NCBI GenBank assembly: GCA_020635725.1
Contig: JACJZF010000001.1
Location: forward strand, 310,001 to 374,000
From: Flavobacteriales bacterium
Lineage (GTDB): Bacteria; Bacteroidota; Bacteroidia; Flavobacteriales_F; PHOS-HE28
Direction: 5' to 3'
DNA: 64,000 nt
The number at the start of each line of letters is the position of its first letter. Position 1 is the stretch's first letter. Below the pieces are notes generated by a model, which searched no databases, was not told the DNA's origin, and saw only the letters and a program-made list of their open reading frames with translations. Below are positions 1-8,202 of this stretch, piece after piece. Made by a program: the position numbers and the translations under genes.

Positions 1-568
1 CCTCGAGCAGCTGGCCGAGCAAGGTGCTCAGAGGCGGAGCCAACGCATGCCCGTGCTTGGGCGCATCGTGCAGGAAACATCCATCCTCCAGGTCGAAGTG
101 GTCGCTCGCTGAGCGCGGATGGTCCGGGAAGAAGCCCAGGTGGCCCGAGAGCTGAAGCAGGAAGACCTGCGGGTAGCAGCGTAGATCCGCCAGGTGATCG
201 AGGCTTTCCAAGGCCTGGTGTATGAAGTCGTTCAGCGCGGCATCCTCCCCTTCGGTGCGAAGCACCTTGTAGAGCACTTCCTGCATGAACATGGCAACCG
301 CGCCGCGCACCGGGTCGAAGGGGATGCGCACATACGGTATGCTCACACGCGCTTCTCGCACCGGATGCAGGTCCCGGTCCGCCTGCTCGTCGGCCACGAG
401 CTCCAGCCGGTTGAGCGGTTGCAGCAGCGCCGCCGTCGCGCCCTTCTTCCTGCCGGTTCGCACCAGGTAGGACCGCACCCCGCCATGCGCGGTCCATGCG
501 CGCAACACCACGCTGCCATCACCATGTTCGATGACCCGAAGCACCACCGCTTGCGCCGTGATCAGCAT
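1..568 (-). CDS. recO: DNA repair protein RecO (3' end cut by window edge)
   Basis: RecO binds single-stranded DNA and, with RecR, loads RecA in the RecF recombination-repair pathway. The 189 visible codons start at an ATG (566-568) and give an N-terminal OB-fold beginning MLITAQAVVLRV, then VRSYLVRTGRKKG, LLQPLNRLELV and SIPYVRIPFDPVRGAVAMF, and a helical part with EVLYKVLRTEGEDAALNDF and FLLQLSGHLGFFP. All of these fit Bacteroidota RecO. The start lies 24 bp downstream of the porZ stop on the same strand, so the two genes are probably co-transcribed. The C-terminal part is outside the window. Confidence 0.9.
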   Translation of the reverse strand, partial: MLITAQAVVLRVIEHGDGSVVLRAWTAHGGVRSYLVRTGRKKGATAALLQPLNRLELVADEQADRDLHPVREARVSIPYVRIPFDPVRGAVAMFMQEVLYKVLRTEGEDAALNDFIHQALESLDHLADLRCYPQVFLLQLSGHLGFFPDHPRSASDHFDLEDGCFLHDAPKHGHALAPPLSTLLGQLLE

Positions 569-592
569 GGCGGCAAAGCAAGCGCCGCGCGA

Positions 593-2959
593 TCAGCGCA
601 CCACCATCACTTTGGTGTTGCACTTGTAAAGCCCTTCCTGATCACTGGCGAAGATCAGATAGACCCCTGTGGCCACGCGGTTGCCGCTCATGTCGGCCGC
701 GTTCCAGATGGCCTGCCCGCCTAACGATGTGGTGCGGTACACGAGGTTGCCGCTCACGTCGGTGATCTTCACCTCGCTGTCTCGCGCCAGGCCGGTGATG
801 GCCACCGGGCCGGTGTAGGTCTCGCGCACCGGATTCGGGAACACGTTGGCGCAGGTGGCCTCTTCGGCGCCCTCGATCGCATCGCCGCGGTAGGCGATGA
901 TCCCGCGATCGGTGGCGAAGAAGACCTCGCCGTTGCTTCCATCGATGGTGATCGCGTTGATGGTGTTGCTGGGCAGCGGGCTGTTCTCCTGGGTGAAATG
1001 GAAGAGCTGCTGGCGCCCATCGGCACTCACGAGGAATACACCGCCGGTCTGCGTGCCGATCCATTTACGGTTGGCGCCATCCACGGCGATCGCGCTGACG
1101 AACTCGGTCTCCAGGAGGATCTGCACGTTGCCGTCCTGTTCGATCAGGATCTGCTGCGCATCGGACGGGCTATCAGAGAACAGGTCCGAGGGGTTGTAGA
1201 ATACCGCGATGCCCTTGCTGGTGCCCACCCAGATCTGCCCCTCGCGGTCCTCGGCGACGCAGAGCACGTCGGGAGCCGGGAGCCCGCCGGTGCCGGGGGT
1301 GTTGTTGATGGCTTTCCATTGGTCATCGCTCGCATCGGTCACGGTGCCGTTGTCATTCATCACCAGCAGCGCGTTGCCGCGCGGCCGCACGATCCATTTG
1401 TAGCCATTGCTCGCCGCGATGATCTCCGCGAGCAGCAGGTTGCCGTTGAGAACCGAGCCGGGCGAGAAGCTCTGCCACTGCCCGGAACGCGTGAGTACGC
1501 TGATCGGCTGCGCCGCCCACGCATTGGTCATCCAGAGATTGCCGTTCGCATCGAAGCACATGCCCGCCACGTTCACCTTGCCCGAGCCATCGTTCGTGAC
1601 CACGCCCAGTGAGCTGTTCGTCTCGTTATAGATGGTCACGGGCATACGGTTCCTGAACTCCACCAGGCCATCGTCCCATGAGCCCGCGTAGGCATGGTCC
1701 GGATCGCGTGGGTCCACGGCCACGGTGAGGATGTCATTCACCGCGCCGCCGAATGCGTTGCCCCCGCTCAAGAGGGCATTGTTGAATGGCGTCACGGTCT
1801 TCCAGCCTCCGCCCACGTAACTGTGCACGCCATCCTTGGTGAAGGAGTTGCCCCAGTTGCCAGAGGGCGCCCCGGTAGCCACGTACACGGCCCCGCCGCT
1901 GGCATCCATGCGATAGGCGCTCGCGTTCAGCGGGCCATCGGGGCGAATGAGCTCTCCCGTTGCGTCGCCGAGGCACTTGCCCAGCCCTGCGTCGCGATCG
2001 GCGATCCAGAGGTAGCCGTTTACCGATCGGATGGCCCTGGCAGGCGCAGCGGGTGTGCCGCTGTATCCGCTGTTCAGGCTGATGTACTGCAGGGCCGGGC
2101 CGAACACCTGAGCTTCCCAGTCGTGGCTGAAGACCACGAACTGTCCATCGGCAGAAACCCGCATGTCGCGCACGCGGCGACCCAGCGTGCCTGCGAAGCG
2201 CTCCCAGGTGTTGTCCGGTCTCAGCACGAGCACGGTGTCCCGATTATCCGACGTCTCTCGGAAGCTCAGCATCGGCAACCCCTCAAAGGTCTCAGCCAAG
2301 TCGAAAGGGCCGCCGGCCATGGCATCGCCCATATCGGATCGCTTGTGCCAATTGGTGAAGGCCGCCAGATTCGGGTCGTTGCGGAAGGCGGTGTACAGGC
2401 CGGAGGAAGTGGCCGCGTAGACTGAATCGGCCGAGAAGGTGATCGCGTTCACCTGCAGCTGGCCGCCATTGGGGCCGATGAACCAGGTCTCCTTCACCTC
2501 ACGGCGCACCAGGTCGACCACCACGATGCCGAATCCACAGGCCAGATAAGCCGTGGTGCCTATGCAGCGGATCCGGTTGATGGCCTTGTCGCCGAGCAGG
2601 TCGCTGCGCTTGATATCGCCCATATTGTAGCTGCGGTCGCCCTGCAGCAGGTCCAGGTTCCCGTTGCCGTAATGCACCAGCACCATCTGAAGGGCTTCGC
2701 ACCAGGCTAGGCCGCGGATATCGACATCGCTCAGCGCATTGGTCTTGTTGATGCGGTCGATCTCCCCGGTGGCCGGGTCGAATCGGAACAATCCCGTGGA
2801 GGTGGCGCAGTACGCGTGGCCGCCCCCTTCCACCACATCGATCGTACGCAGATAGGGGAAATGGTCGCGCCAGGTCCCAATGGCGCTCTGCGCCGAGGCT
2901 GAGGCACTGAGCGAAAGCAACAGAAGGGGCAGGCAGGCGCGGAGGAGATAGGGCTTCAT
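593..2959 (-). CDS. porZ: PorZ-like T9SS accessory protein: beta-propeller plus C-terminal sorting domain
   Basis: PorZ is a surface protein that supplies anionic LPS to the T9SS sortase attachment complex in Porphyromonas. This 788-aa protein is close to the length of P. gingivalis PorZ. It has a signal peptide (about residues 1-24, ending SASAQ), then propeller repeats that begin with the typical WRDHFPY segment and a GLFRFDPATGEI / NALSDVDIRGLAW / YGNGNLDLL series. Later come two-component-regulator-propeller-like blades such as IWVGTSKGIAVF and KWIGTQTGGVFLV. The end is a type A sorting domain starting VFPNPVRETY. ATG 2957-2959 was chosen because it opens the signal peptide; the frame extends upstream into the tRNA gene. 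recO follows 24 bp downstream. The PorZ assignment rests on recalled family features, not a search. Confidence 0.8.
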   Translation of the reverse strand: MKPYLLRACLPLLLLSLSASASAQSAIGTWRDHFPYLRTIDVVEGGGHAYCATSTGLFRFDPATGEIDRINKTNALSDVDIRGLAWCEALQMVLVHYGNGNLDLLQGDRSYNMGDIKRSDLLGDKAINRIRCIGTTAYLACGFGIVVVDLVRREVKETWFIGPNGGQLQVNAITFSADSVYAATSSGLYTAFRNDPNLAAFTNWHKRSDMGDAMAGGPFDLAETFEGLPMLSFRETSDNRDTVLVLRPDNTWERFAGTLGRRVRDMRVSADGQFVVFSHDWEAQVFGPALQYISLNSGYSGTPAAPARAIRSVNGYLWIADRDAGLGKCLGDATGELIRPDGPLNASAYRMDASGGAVYVATGAPSGNWGNSFTKDGVHSYVGGGWKTVTPFNNALLSGGNAFGGAVNDILTVAVDPRDPDHAYAGSWDDGLVEFRNRMPVTIYNETNSSLGVVTNDGSGKVNVAGMCFDANGNLWMTNAWAAQPISVLTRSGQWQSFSPGSVLNGNLLLAEIIAASNGYKWIVRPRGNALLVMNDNGTVTDASDDQWKAINNTPGTGGLPAPDVLCVAEDREGQIWVGTSKGIAVFYNPSDLFSDSPSDAQQILIEQDGNVQILLETEFVSAIAVDGANRKWIGTQTGGVFLVSADGRQQLFHFTQENSPLPSNTINAITIDGSNGEVFFATDRGIIAYRGDAIEGAEEATCANVFPNPVRETYTGPVAITGLARDSEVKITDVSGNLVYRTTSLGGQAIWNAADMSGNRVATGVYLIFASDQEGLYKCNTKVMVVR

Positions 2960-3025
2960 GGGTTCCTTGGCGGGCAATGCGCAGAACGCAGGATATGGCT
3001 GATCGGTATGGGCAAGGTAGCGTTG

Positions 3026-3056
3026 CAAAGAGAAAGCCCCTGCAGGTGCAGGGGCC
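3026..3056 (-). terminator. Rho-independent terminator after tRNA-Cys
   Basis: On the minus strand there is a perfect 9-bp stem (GCCCCTGCA / TGCAGGGGC, 3036-3055) with a very short loop, followed by a T-rich run (TTTCTCTTTG). It sits between tRNA-Cys and porZ, so it should end the tRNA transcript and separate it from porZ. Confidence 0.8.
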
Positions 3057-3063
3057 TTCCTTG

Positions 3064-3134
3064 AGGTCACGAGCGGAGTCGAACCGCTGTACGAGGTTTT
3101 GCAGACCTCTGCCTAGCCACTCGGCCACGTGACC
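3064..3134 (-). tRNA. tRNA-Cys (anticodon GCA)
   Basis: The minus strand folds as a 71-nt tRNA. The acceptor stem is GGTCACG / CGTGACC, the anticodon loop CTGCAAA contains GCA, and the T arm contains GTTCGACTC. The discriminator base is U, as expected for tRNA-Cys. CCA is not encoded. A terminator follows directly. Confidence 0.95.
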
Positions 3135-3181
3135 GTTCGGCGGCGAAGATAGGTGGCGGCTCCGCACGGGCCTTGCCCACT

Positions 3182-3532
3182 TCACCCTTCCACCGTGAAG
3201 CTCGTCTCGTCCGCGTCGCCATTCACCGGCGGCCGCTCCTTGATCACCTGCACGCGCCAAATGCCGCGTTCCGGCCATTCGGCATGCAGAGCCCTCAGGA
3301 TCCGCGCGGCCACATGCTCGATGAGCTTGCTCCGCTTCCCCATCTCCTCGGCCACGATCGCTGTGATACGGCCGTAGTCGATCGTGTCGGCCAGGGCATC
3401 GCTGGCCATGGCGCTCGCGAAATCGCCCGAGACCCGCACATCAACACGGTAATGCCCACCAATGCGCTCCTCCTCCGCCAGGCATCCGTGATAGGCGAAC
3501 ACGCGAATGCCCTTGACCTCGATCACGCCCAT
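3182..3532 (-). CDS. folB: Dihydroneopterin aldolase
   Basis: FolB converts 7,8-dihydroneopterin to 6-hydroxymethyl-dihydropterin and glycolaldehyde in folate synthesis. The 116-aa protein has the usual length of this octameric enzyme. It shows the N-terminal IEVKGIRVFAYHGCLAEEE strand and loop with the pterin-site acidic residues, the IDYG segment (Tyr53) and the catalytic Lys98 in VIKERPP. Its start overlaps the end of gltX by 10 nt, suggesting coupled translation. Confidence 0.93.
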   Translation of the reverse strand: MGVIEVKGIRVFAYHGCLAEEERIGGHYRVDVRVSGDFASAMASDALADTIDYGRITAIVAEEMGKRSKLIEHVAARILRALHAEWPERGIWRVQVIKERPPVNGDADETSFTVEG

Positions 3533-5061
3533 TCGCCGCGCATTTCAAGGCCGGCCCGCAGCCGCTGCGCCACCTCCTCACCGCCGAGCAGGGCGCTCAC
3601 ATCGAACATGCCGGGTCCCTGCATGGTGCCCGCCACGAAGAGCCGGTATAGCGGCATCACCTGGCCCAGCTTCAGGCCGTGGCGCGCAATCACCTCGTTG
3701 AACCGCTGTTCGAAAACCGCGGGAGCGGCAGCGCCGAGCGATTCGACCGCGTTCGCGAATTCTTCAATCACCGGCGCGGCCTCCGGCTTCCAGCGTTTGC
3801 GCAGCTCGGCCAGGGTGGCTTCCGGCGCGGCGCGCAGGGGCGAGCCCGCCGTGAACAGATAGTCGCCCGCTAGCATGTCGGAGGGGAAGACCGCCCGCTC
3901 CTTCAGCAGGATCGCCGCGGCCCTGGCCCGTTCCGGATCGGCATCGATGCCCTTCTCCCGAAGCAAGGACTGCAGCGTGGCTCCGAGCTCCTCATCCGAA
4001 CGCATCCGCAGGTACTGCTGATTGAACCAGCGCGTCTTCTCCGGATCGAAGCGGGCGCCGCCTTTGTGCACCTTGGCCAGGTCGAAGTGCCCGATCATCT
4101 CATCCAGGGTCATCAGCTCCACATCGCCACCAGGGTTCCAGCCCAGCAGCGCGAGCATGTTGATGAAGGCTTCCGGGAAATAGCCCTTCTCGCGGTAGCC
4201 GCTGCTCTTCTCACCGCTCACCGGGTCCTGCCAATCCAAAGGGAACACCGGAAAGCCCAAGCGGTCGCCATCGCGCTTGCTCAGCTTCCCGTTGCCGTCT
4301 GGCCGAAGGATCAGCGGCAGGTGCGCGAACTCCGGGCGTTCCCATCCGAAGGCCTCGTAAATCAGCACATGCAACGGGGCGCTGGGCAGCCATTCCTCGC
4401 CGCGGATCACATGGGTGATGCGCATCAAATGGTCGTCCACGATGTTCGCCAAGTGGTACGTGGGCATGCCATCGCTCTTGAACAGCACCTTGTCATCGAT
4501 GTTGCTGCTGTTCACGACCACCCAGCCGCGGATGAGGTCCTCGAAGCGCACCTCCTGATGCCGGGGCACCTTCAGGCGAATCACATGCTCCTCTCCGCGG
4601 GCGAGTCGCTCCTGCACCTCATCGGCGCTCAGGGTAAGTGAGTTCCGCATGTGTTCGCGCGTCACCGCGTTGTACGCCGGCGCCGCCAACCCTGCCGCCT
4701 TCAATCGCTCCCGCATGGCGTCCAGCTCTTCCGCGCTATCGAACGCGTAGTACGCCTTGTCTGCCGCGATGAGCTGATCCGCGTATTGCTTGTAGAGATC
4801 CTTCCGCTCGCTCTGGCGGTACGGTCCGTGCGGTCCTCCCACCCATGGGCTTTCTTCAGGAACCAACCCGCACCATTCCAAGCTGCGGCGGATGTAATCC
4901 TCGGCGCCTGGGACGAAACGCGTTTGGTCGGTATCCTCGATGCGCAGCAGAAAGGTGCCGCCAAGCTTGCGCGCGAAGAGGTAGTTGTAAAGGGCTGTGC
5001 GGACGCCGCCCATGTGCAAAGGGCCGGTTGGGCTGGGCGCGAATCGGACTCGTACTGACAT
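3523..5061 (-). CDS. gltX: Glutamate--tRNA ligase
   Basis: Cytoplasmic class I aminoacyl-tRNA synthetase that charges tRNA-Glu. The 512-aa protein begins MSVRVRFAPSPTGPLHMGG, which holds the HIGH-type signature (PLHMGG). It carries the KMSKS-type loop as KLSKRDGD near residue 265 and a C-terminal anticodon-binding helical region. ATG 5059-5061 was chosen because it places this conserved N-terminus first; the longer frame adds residues that do not fit the family. A TATCTTCG element (TAnnTTTG-like) lies about 50 bp upstream. folB overlaps the 3' end by 10 nt. Confidence 0.97.
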   Translation of the reverse strand: MSVRVRFAPSPTGPLHMGGVRTALYNYLFARKLGGTFLLRIEDTDQTRFVPGAEDYIRRSLEWCGLVPEESPWVGGPHGPYRQSERKDLYKQYADQLIAADKAYYAFDSAEELDAMRERLKAAGLAAPAYNAVTREHMRNSLTLSADEVQERLARGEEHVIRLKVPRHQEVRFEDLIRGWVVVNSSNIDDKVLFKSDGMPTYHLANIVDDHLMRITHVIRGEEWLPSAPLHVLIYEAFGWERPEFAHLPLILRPDGNGKLSKRDGDRLGFPVFPLDWQDPVSGEKSSGYREKGYFPEAFINMLALLGWNPGGDVELMTLDEMIGHFDLAKVHKGGARFDPEKTRWFNQQYLRMRSDEELGATLQSLLREKGIDADPERARAAAILLKERAVFPSDMLAGDYLFTAGSPLRAAPEATLAELRKRWKPEAAPVIEEFANAVESLGAAAPAVFEQRFNEVIARHGLKLGQVMPLYRLFVAGTMQGPGMFDVSALLGGEEVAQRLRAGLEMRGEWA

Positions 5062-5124
5062 GGCGATGACCTGAAGCGGGCTGCGAGGGACTTCCCGCAA
5101 GCGGCCGGCGAAGATATCCGGACC

Positions 5125-5451
5125 TTAGACCTGCACTCCCTTCAGCAGCAACCGCTGCCAGGCCGTGTGCTTACGCAGGTAGGCCTTGATGGTCGGATGG
5201 GTGGGAATCAGCTTCAGCCGGTTCTCCTCTACCCAGAGCAGGGTCTTTTCCATCACCACGTCGCCTACACCCAGGCTCTCGACCGGTTTTGGTACATCGA
5301 GCGTGCCCAGGAAGATCCGGTCACCATCACGGTCATACTCCAATCGGGCCCGGTGCTCACCCACACGCAGAACGAACTGACGCGAGTCCGGCTCGTCCTG
5401 CAAGGGGAGAGCCTGCAGGTCTATGGTGTCAGGGGTCTCTTTACGTGCCAT
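5125..5451 (-). CDS. Small GNAT-like N-acetyltransferase (YjdJ/PF14542-like)
   Basis: A 108-aa protein with the layout of the short Gcn5-related acetyltransferases of the PF14542 type. It has a HRARLEYDRDGDRIFLGTLDVP strand series, then a helix, and a C-terminal LKLIPTHPTIKAYLRKH segment matching the family's usual P-x-C/H...YLxxH end. These proteins bind CoA, but their substrates are mostly unknown. The typical GRG acetyl-CoA loop is replaced here by SLGVGD, so activity is uncertain. ATG 5449-5451 is the only start that gives the usual length. TACCTTCGCGG just upstream resembles the local promoter -7 element. Confidence 0.7.
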   Translation of the reverse strand: MARKETPDTIDLQALPLQDEPDSRQFVLRVGEHRARLEYDRDGDRIFLGTLDVPKPVESLGVGDVVMEKTLLWVEENRLKLIPTHPTIKAYLRKHTAWQRLLLKGVQV

Positions 5452-5549
5452 GGAAAAGGACCGCGAAGGTACGAATGATTGATGCCCCCGTGGAAAACGC
5501 CTATCCCAAAGCGCATGCGCCGAGCCGACCAGGCCCCTACCTTGGTGAC

Positions 5550-7109
5550 ATGTGGCGCCAACTCCCTCTCTCCCTCGGTCTGCTCTTCGGCATATCCGCA
5601 TCAGCCCAATGTGGCGCTTGCCTGGTGGGCGATACGTGCACGGTGGATCCCCCGCTCCCCACGGTATGCCCGCTGATGCCGCCATCAGGCCAGGTAGGCG
5701 TGCCATACACGCTGGATGTCACGTTCTGGATACCGCCTTCCTTCCCCGAGCCTACCACGCAACTCAATGTGGTGCTCTCCGAAGTGGTGCTGGAGGCCAT
5801 TGAGAACATCCCCTTAGGTCTCACATACGAAGCGAGCAGCCCCGACCTAACCTATTACCCTCAGGAAAACCCTTTTGGTTGCGTGCGCGTCTGCGGCATG
5901 CCCATCGTGGCTGGCCCCGACACGCTTCGCATTCACGTTACGGCAACGGGCACCGTCGGCGGCATTGCCACCAATCGGCCCTATACCTTCAGTCTGCCGA
6001 TCACGGTGCTCCCGGCTGCTCCGGACAGCCTGCCGCCATTCGCCTACGAGCCGGACAGCCTTTGCGCCCCTGCTGAAGTGCTTTTCTCACCATTCGGCGC
6101 GGACGCCCTGGGCCTGACCGTGGATTGGTCATGGGACTTCGGAAATGGCTCATCCTTTTCCGGGCCCGTTCCACCGGCGCAGACTTATGCGGATCCCGGC
6201 ACCTACCCGATCACCCTGACACGCGCATATTCCGCCCCGGCTGTGGCCCTGGTGAGTATCTCCTCCGTAAATGGGTCGTGGTGCGGAGACCTCGATGAAC
6301 CCAACCTGCCCGTGGTGGGCTGCCTGGGCCAGCCCGACCTCTATTTCACCGTGACCGATGCTCGGCTGGGGCAGGAACGGTCAGCAACCATCAGCAATTC
6401 GCAGAGCGGAAGCTGGTCCTCACCGGGTATCGCTCTGGGCTTCCCCCCATTCACCCTGCGGCTCTTCGATGCCGATGCACTAAGCGATGATGATGAGCTG
6501 CTCCTGTTCCCCTTCACGGGCGCGGCGGGCACCTATCCTTTCAGCGTAAACGGAACCACCGGCTCGGTGGTCGTTTCCGATCAGCTGTGGGCCACCTTGG
6601 TGTACACCGACACGATCGTGGTGCATCCGACGCCTTCGTTGGAGTTCGTCTTCGATCCAGAGAACGCCCTGCTGTGTGTGCAAGACGACTCGTCGAACAT
6701 ATACACCTGGTTTCTGGATGGCGCCGCGCAGACCGATGACTCCACCGCATGCGTAGCCGCCCAGAATGGGCTTTGGACGGTGACCGCGGTGAACAGCTTC
6801 GGATGCGCGAGCACGGCCTCCTTCCTCGTCACCGGCGTAGGGGTGCCTGAGCTGGCGCACGGGGGAAGCGACGCGGCCATACGCGTGGTGCCAGGCCTGG
6901 GTCTGGGAATCCGCCAGGGCCTCATCGCCGGCACGGCATCCATCGCGTGGTTCGATATGCGCGGGAGCTTGGTGGGCGCCACCACCGCTCCGCTCTCGCC
7001 GGGTACGGAGTCCTTCGTGGATATTCCGGCCCTCGCCCCTGGCTGTTATGGGCTACGCGCCACCACGGACCGCGCCGCCATGGCCGGTGCCTTCATCATC
7101 GGGCCATAG
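5550..7109 (+). CDS. Secreted PKD/C2-like protein, paralogue of the 8203-9978 protein
   Basis: A 519-aa exported protein with a signal peptide (about residues 1-20, ending SASAQ). A short Cys-rich motif follows (CGACLVGDTCTV...VCP), then an Ig-like section with VRVCGMPIVAG and a PKD module (WDFGNGSSF...TYADPGTYPITL). Next is a segment NGSWCGDLDEPNLPVVGC...PDLYFTVTD...RLFDADALSDDDELL. Its Asp-rich loop resembles a C2 calcium-binding domain. The C-terminus (from about VVPGLGLG) is sorting-domain-like, but the PNP motif is degenerate. The order matches the protein at 8203-9978; a glycosyltransferase gene separates them. Function unknown. ATG 5550 opens the signal peptide. Confidence 0.75.
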   Translation: MWRQLPLSLGLLFGISASAQCGACLVGDTCTVDPPLPTVCPLMPPSGQVGVPYTLDVTFWIPPSFPEPTTQLNVVLSEVVLEAIENIPLGLTYEASSPDLTYYPQENPFGCVRVCGMPIVAGPDTLRIHVTATGTVGGIATNRPYTFSLPITVLPAAPDSLPPFAYEPDSLCAPAEVLFSPFGADALGLTVDWSWDFGNGSSFSGPVPPAQTYADPGTYPITLTRAYSAPAVALVSISSVNGSWCGDLDEPNLPVVGCLGQPDLYFTVTDARLGQERSATISNSQSGSWSSPGIALGFPPFTLRLFDADALSDDDELLLFPFTGAAGTYPFSVNGTTGSVVVSDQLWATLVYTDTIVVHPTPSLEFVFDPENALLCVQDDSSNIYTWFLDGAAQTDDSTACVAAQNGLWTVTAVNSFGCASTASFLVTGVGVPELAHGGSDAAIRVVPGLGLGIRQGLIAGTASIAWFDMRGSLVGATTAPLSPGTESFVDIPALAPGCYGLRATTDRAAMAGAFIIGP

Positions 7110-7123
7110 GCCTCACGTCCCGT

Positions 7124-7131
7124 TACTTTCG
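7124..7131 (+). promoter_or_regulatory. TAnnTTTG-like -7 element
   Basis: TACTTTCG lies 11 bp before the glycosyltransferase start. It differs at one position from the Bacteroidota -7 consensus TAnnTTTG. No good -33 TTTG is seen, so this is a weak call. Confidence 0.35.
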
Positions 7132-7142
7132 CCAGACCGCGC

Positions 7143-8159
7143 ATGTCCGCCCCGCGACTGACCGTGCTGATGACGCTCTTCAACAAGGGGCCTTTTGTTG
7201 AAGAAGCCGTGCGCAGCGTTCTGACGAACAGCCATGGCGACCTCGAGTTGCTGGTGGTGGATGATGCCAGCACAGATGATGGCGTGGCTCGCGTGGCGGC
7301 CATTCCCGATCCGCGCATCCGCTTGCTACGCTTGGCGGTGAATGCCGGCCGTGGTGCGGCGGCCAACCACGGGCTGCATGCCGCGCGCGGAGAATTCGTG
7401 GCGGTGCTCGACGCCGATGACCTGGCGCATCCGGATCGTTTCGCGAAGCAGATCACCTACCTCGATGCGCACCCGGAAGTGGGAATCGTGGGCAGCGCCG
7501 CCAAGGTGTTCGGCGCGCGTGATCGCACGGTATCCTGGCCCGCCACCGATGAGCAGGCGCGTGCGGTCATGCTGTTCGAGGACCCTCTGCTCTATGGGTC
7601 GTGCATGTACCGGCGAGAACTCTGCGTGCGGCATGGCATACGCTACCGCGAGGATTGGCGGGTTCCCGGCATGGACTACCTCTTCCTGCTGGCGATGGCG
7701 GCCCACGCGCGCATGGCGAATCTGCCCGAGGCCCTGACCTCCTACCGTTTGGGTGAGCACAATTTCAGGCACGGGAAGGACTCGCGCGATGTTCGGCGCG
7801 CCATTATCGCTGAAGCGCTCCGCTGGTTCGGCATCCCAGGAACGGAGCGGGAGGTGGAGCTGATGCTGATGCTCGAGCAACGCCGCCCCGCGGTTGTTGA
7901 TGAGGACATGGTGCGAGCGCTTTGGGAATGGGTGAAGCGCCTGCGCGGCATCAATCGCGAGCGTGGTCTCTTTCCGATTGATGCGTTCGAACGCCGCCTG
8001 CAGCGCGATTGGCGGCGCTGGTTCTACCTCCTCGCCGATGAGTCGCGCGAACTGGCCCTCGCGCACATGCGCTGTGAAGGGGGGCTGCCCTTGGGTCGCC
8101 TTTTCTACCTAGCGCGATCGGCCAGCAAGCGCAGGGCACGGCGCGCGGTTCAACCGTGA
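7143..8159 (+). CDS. Family 2 glycosyltransferase
   Basis: A 338-aa GT-A fold enzyme, probably adding a sugar from a nucleotide-sugar donor to a surface glycan or glycoprotein. The N-terminal domain shows LTVLMTLFNKGPFVEEAVRSV, the nucleotide-binding LLVVDDASTDDG and the metal-binding VAVLDADDLAHPDRF (DXD-type). The C-terminal about 120 residues are basic and helical, with no clear membrane segment. It lies between two paralogous T9SS-type secreted proteins. An inference is that it modifies exported proteins, but GT2 enzymes are too diverse for the context to prove this. Confidence 0.88.
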   Translation: MSAPRLTVLMTLFNKGPFVEEAVRSVLTNSHGDLELLVVDDASTDDGVARVAAIPDPRIRLLRLAVNAGRGAAANHGLHAARGEFVAVLDADDLAHPDRFAKQITYLDAHPEVGIVGSAAKVFGARDRTVSWPATDEQARAVMLFEDPLLYGSCMYRRELCVRHGIRYREDWRVPGMDYLFLLAMAAHARMANLPEALTSYRLGEHNFRHGKDSRDVRRAIIAEALRWFGIPGTEREVELMLMLEQRRPAVVDEDMVRALWEWVKRLRGINRERGLFPIDAFERRLQRDWRRWFYLLADESRELALAHMRCEGGLPLGRLFYLARSASKRRARRAVQP

Positions 8160-8202
8160 CCCGCGTTCCGCTACTTTGGCACGGCGCGCAACCCCGCCCC
8201 TC

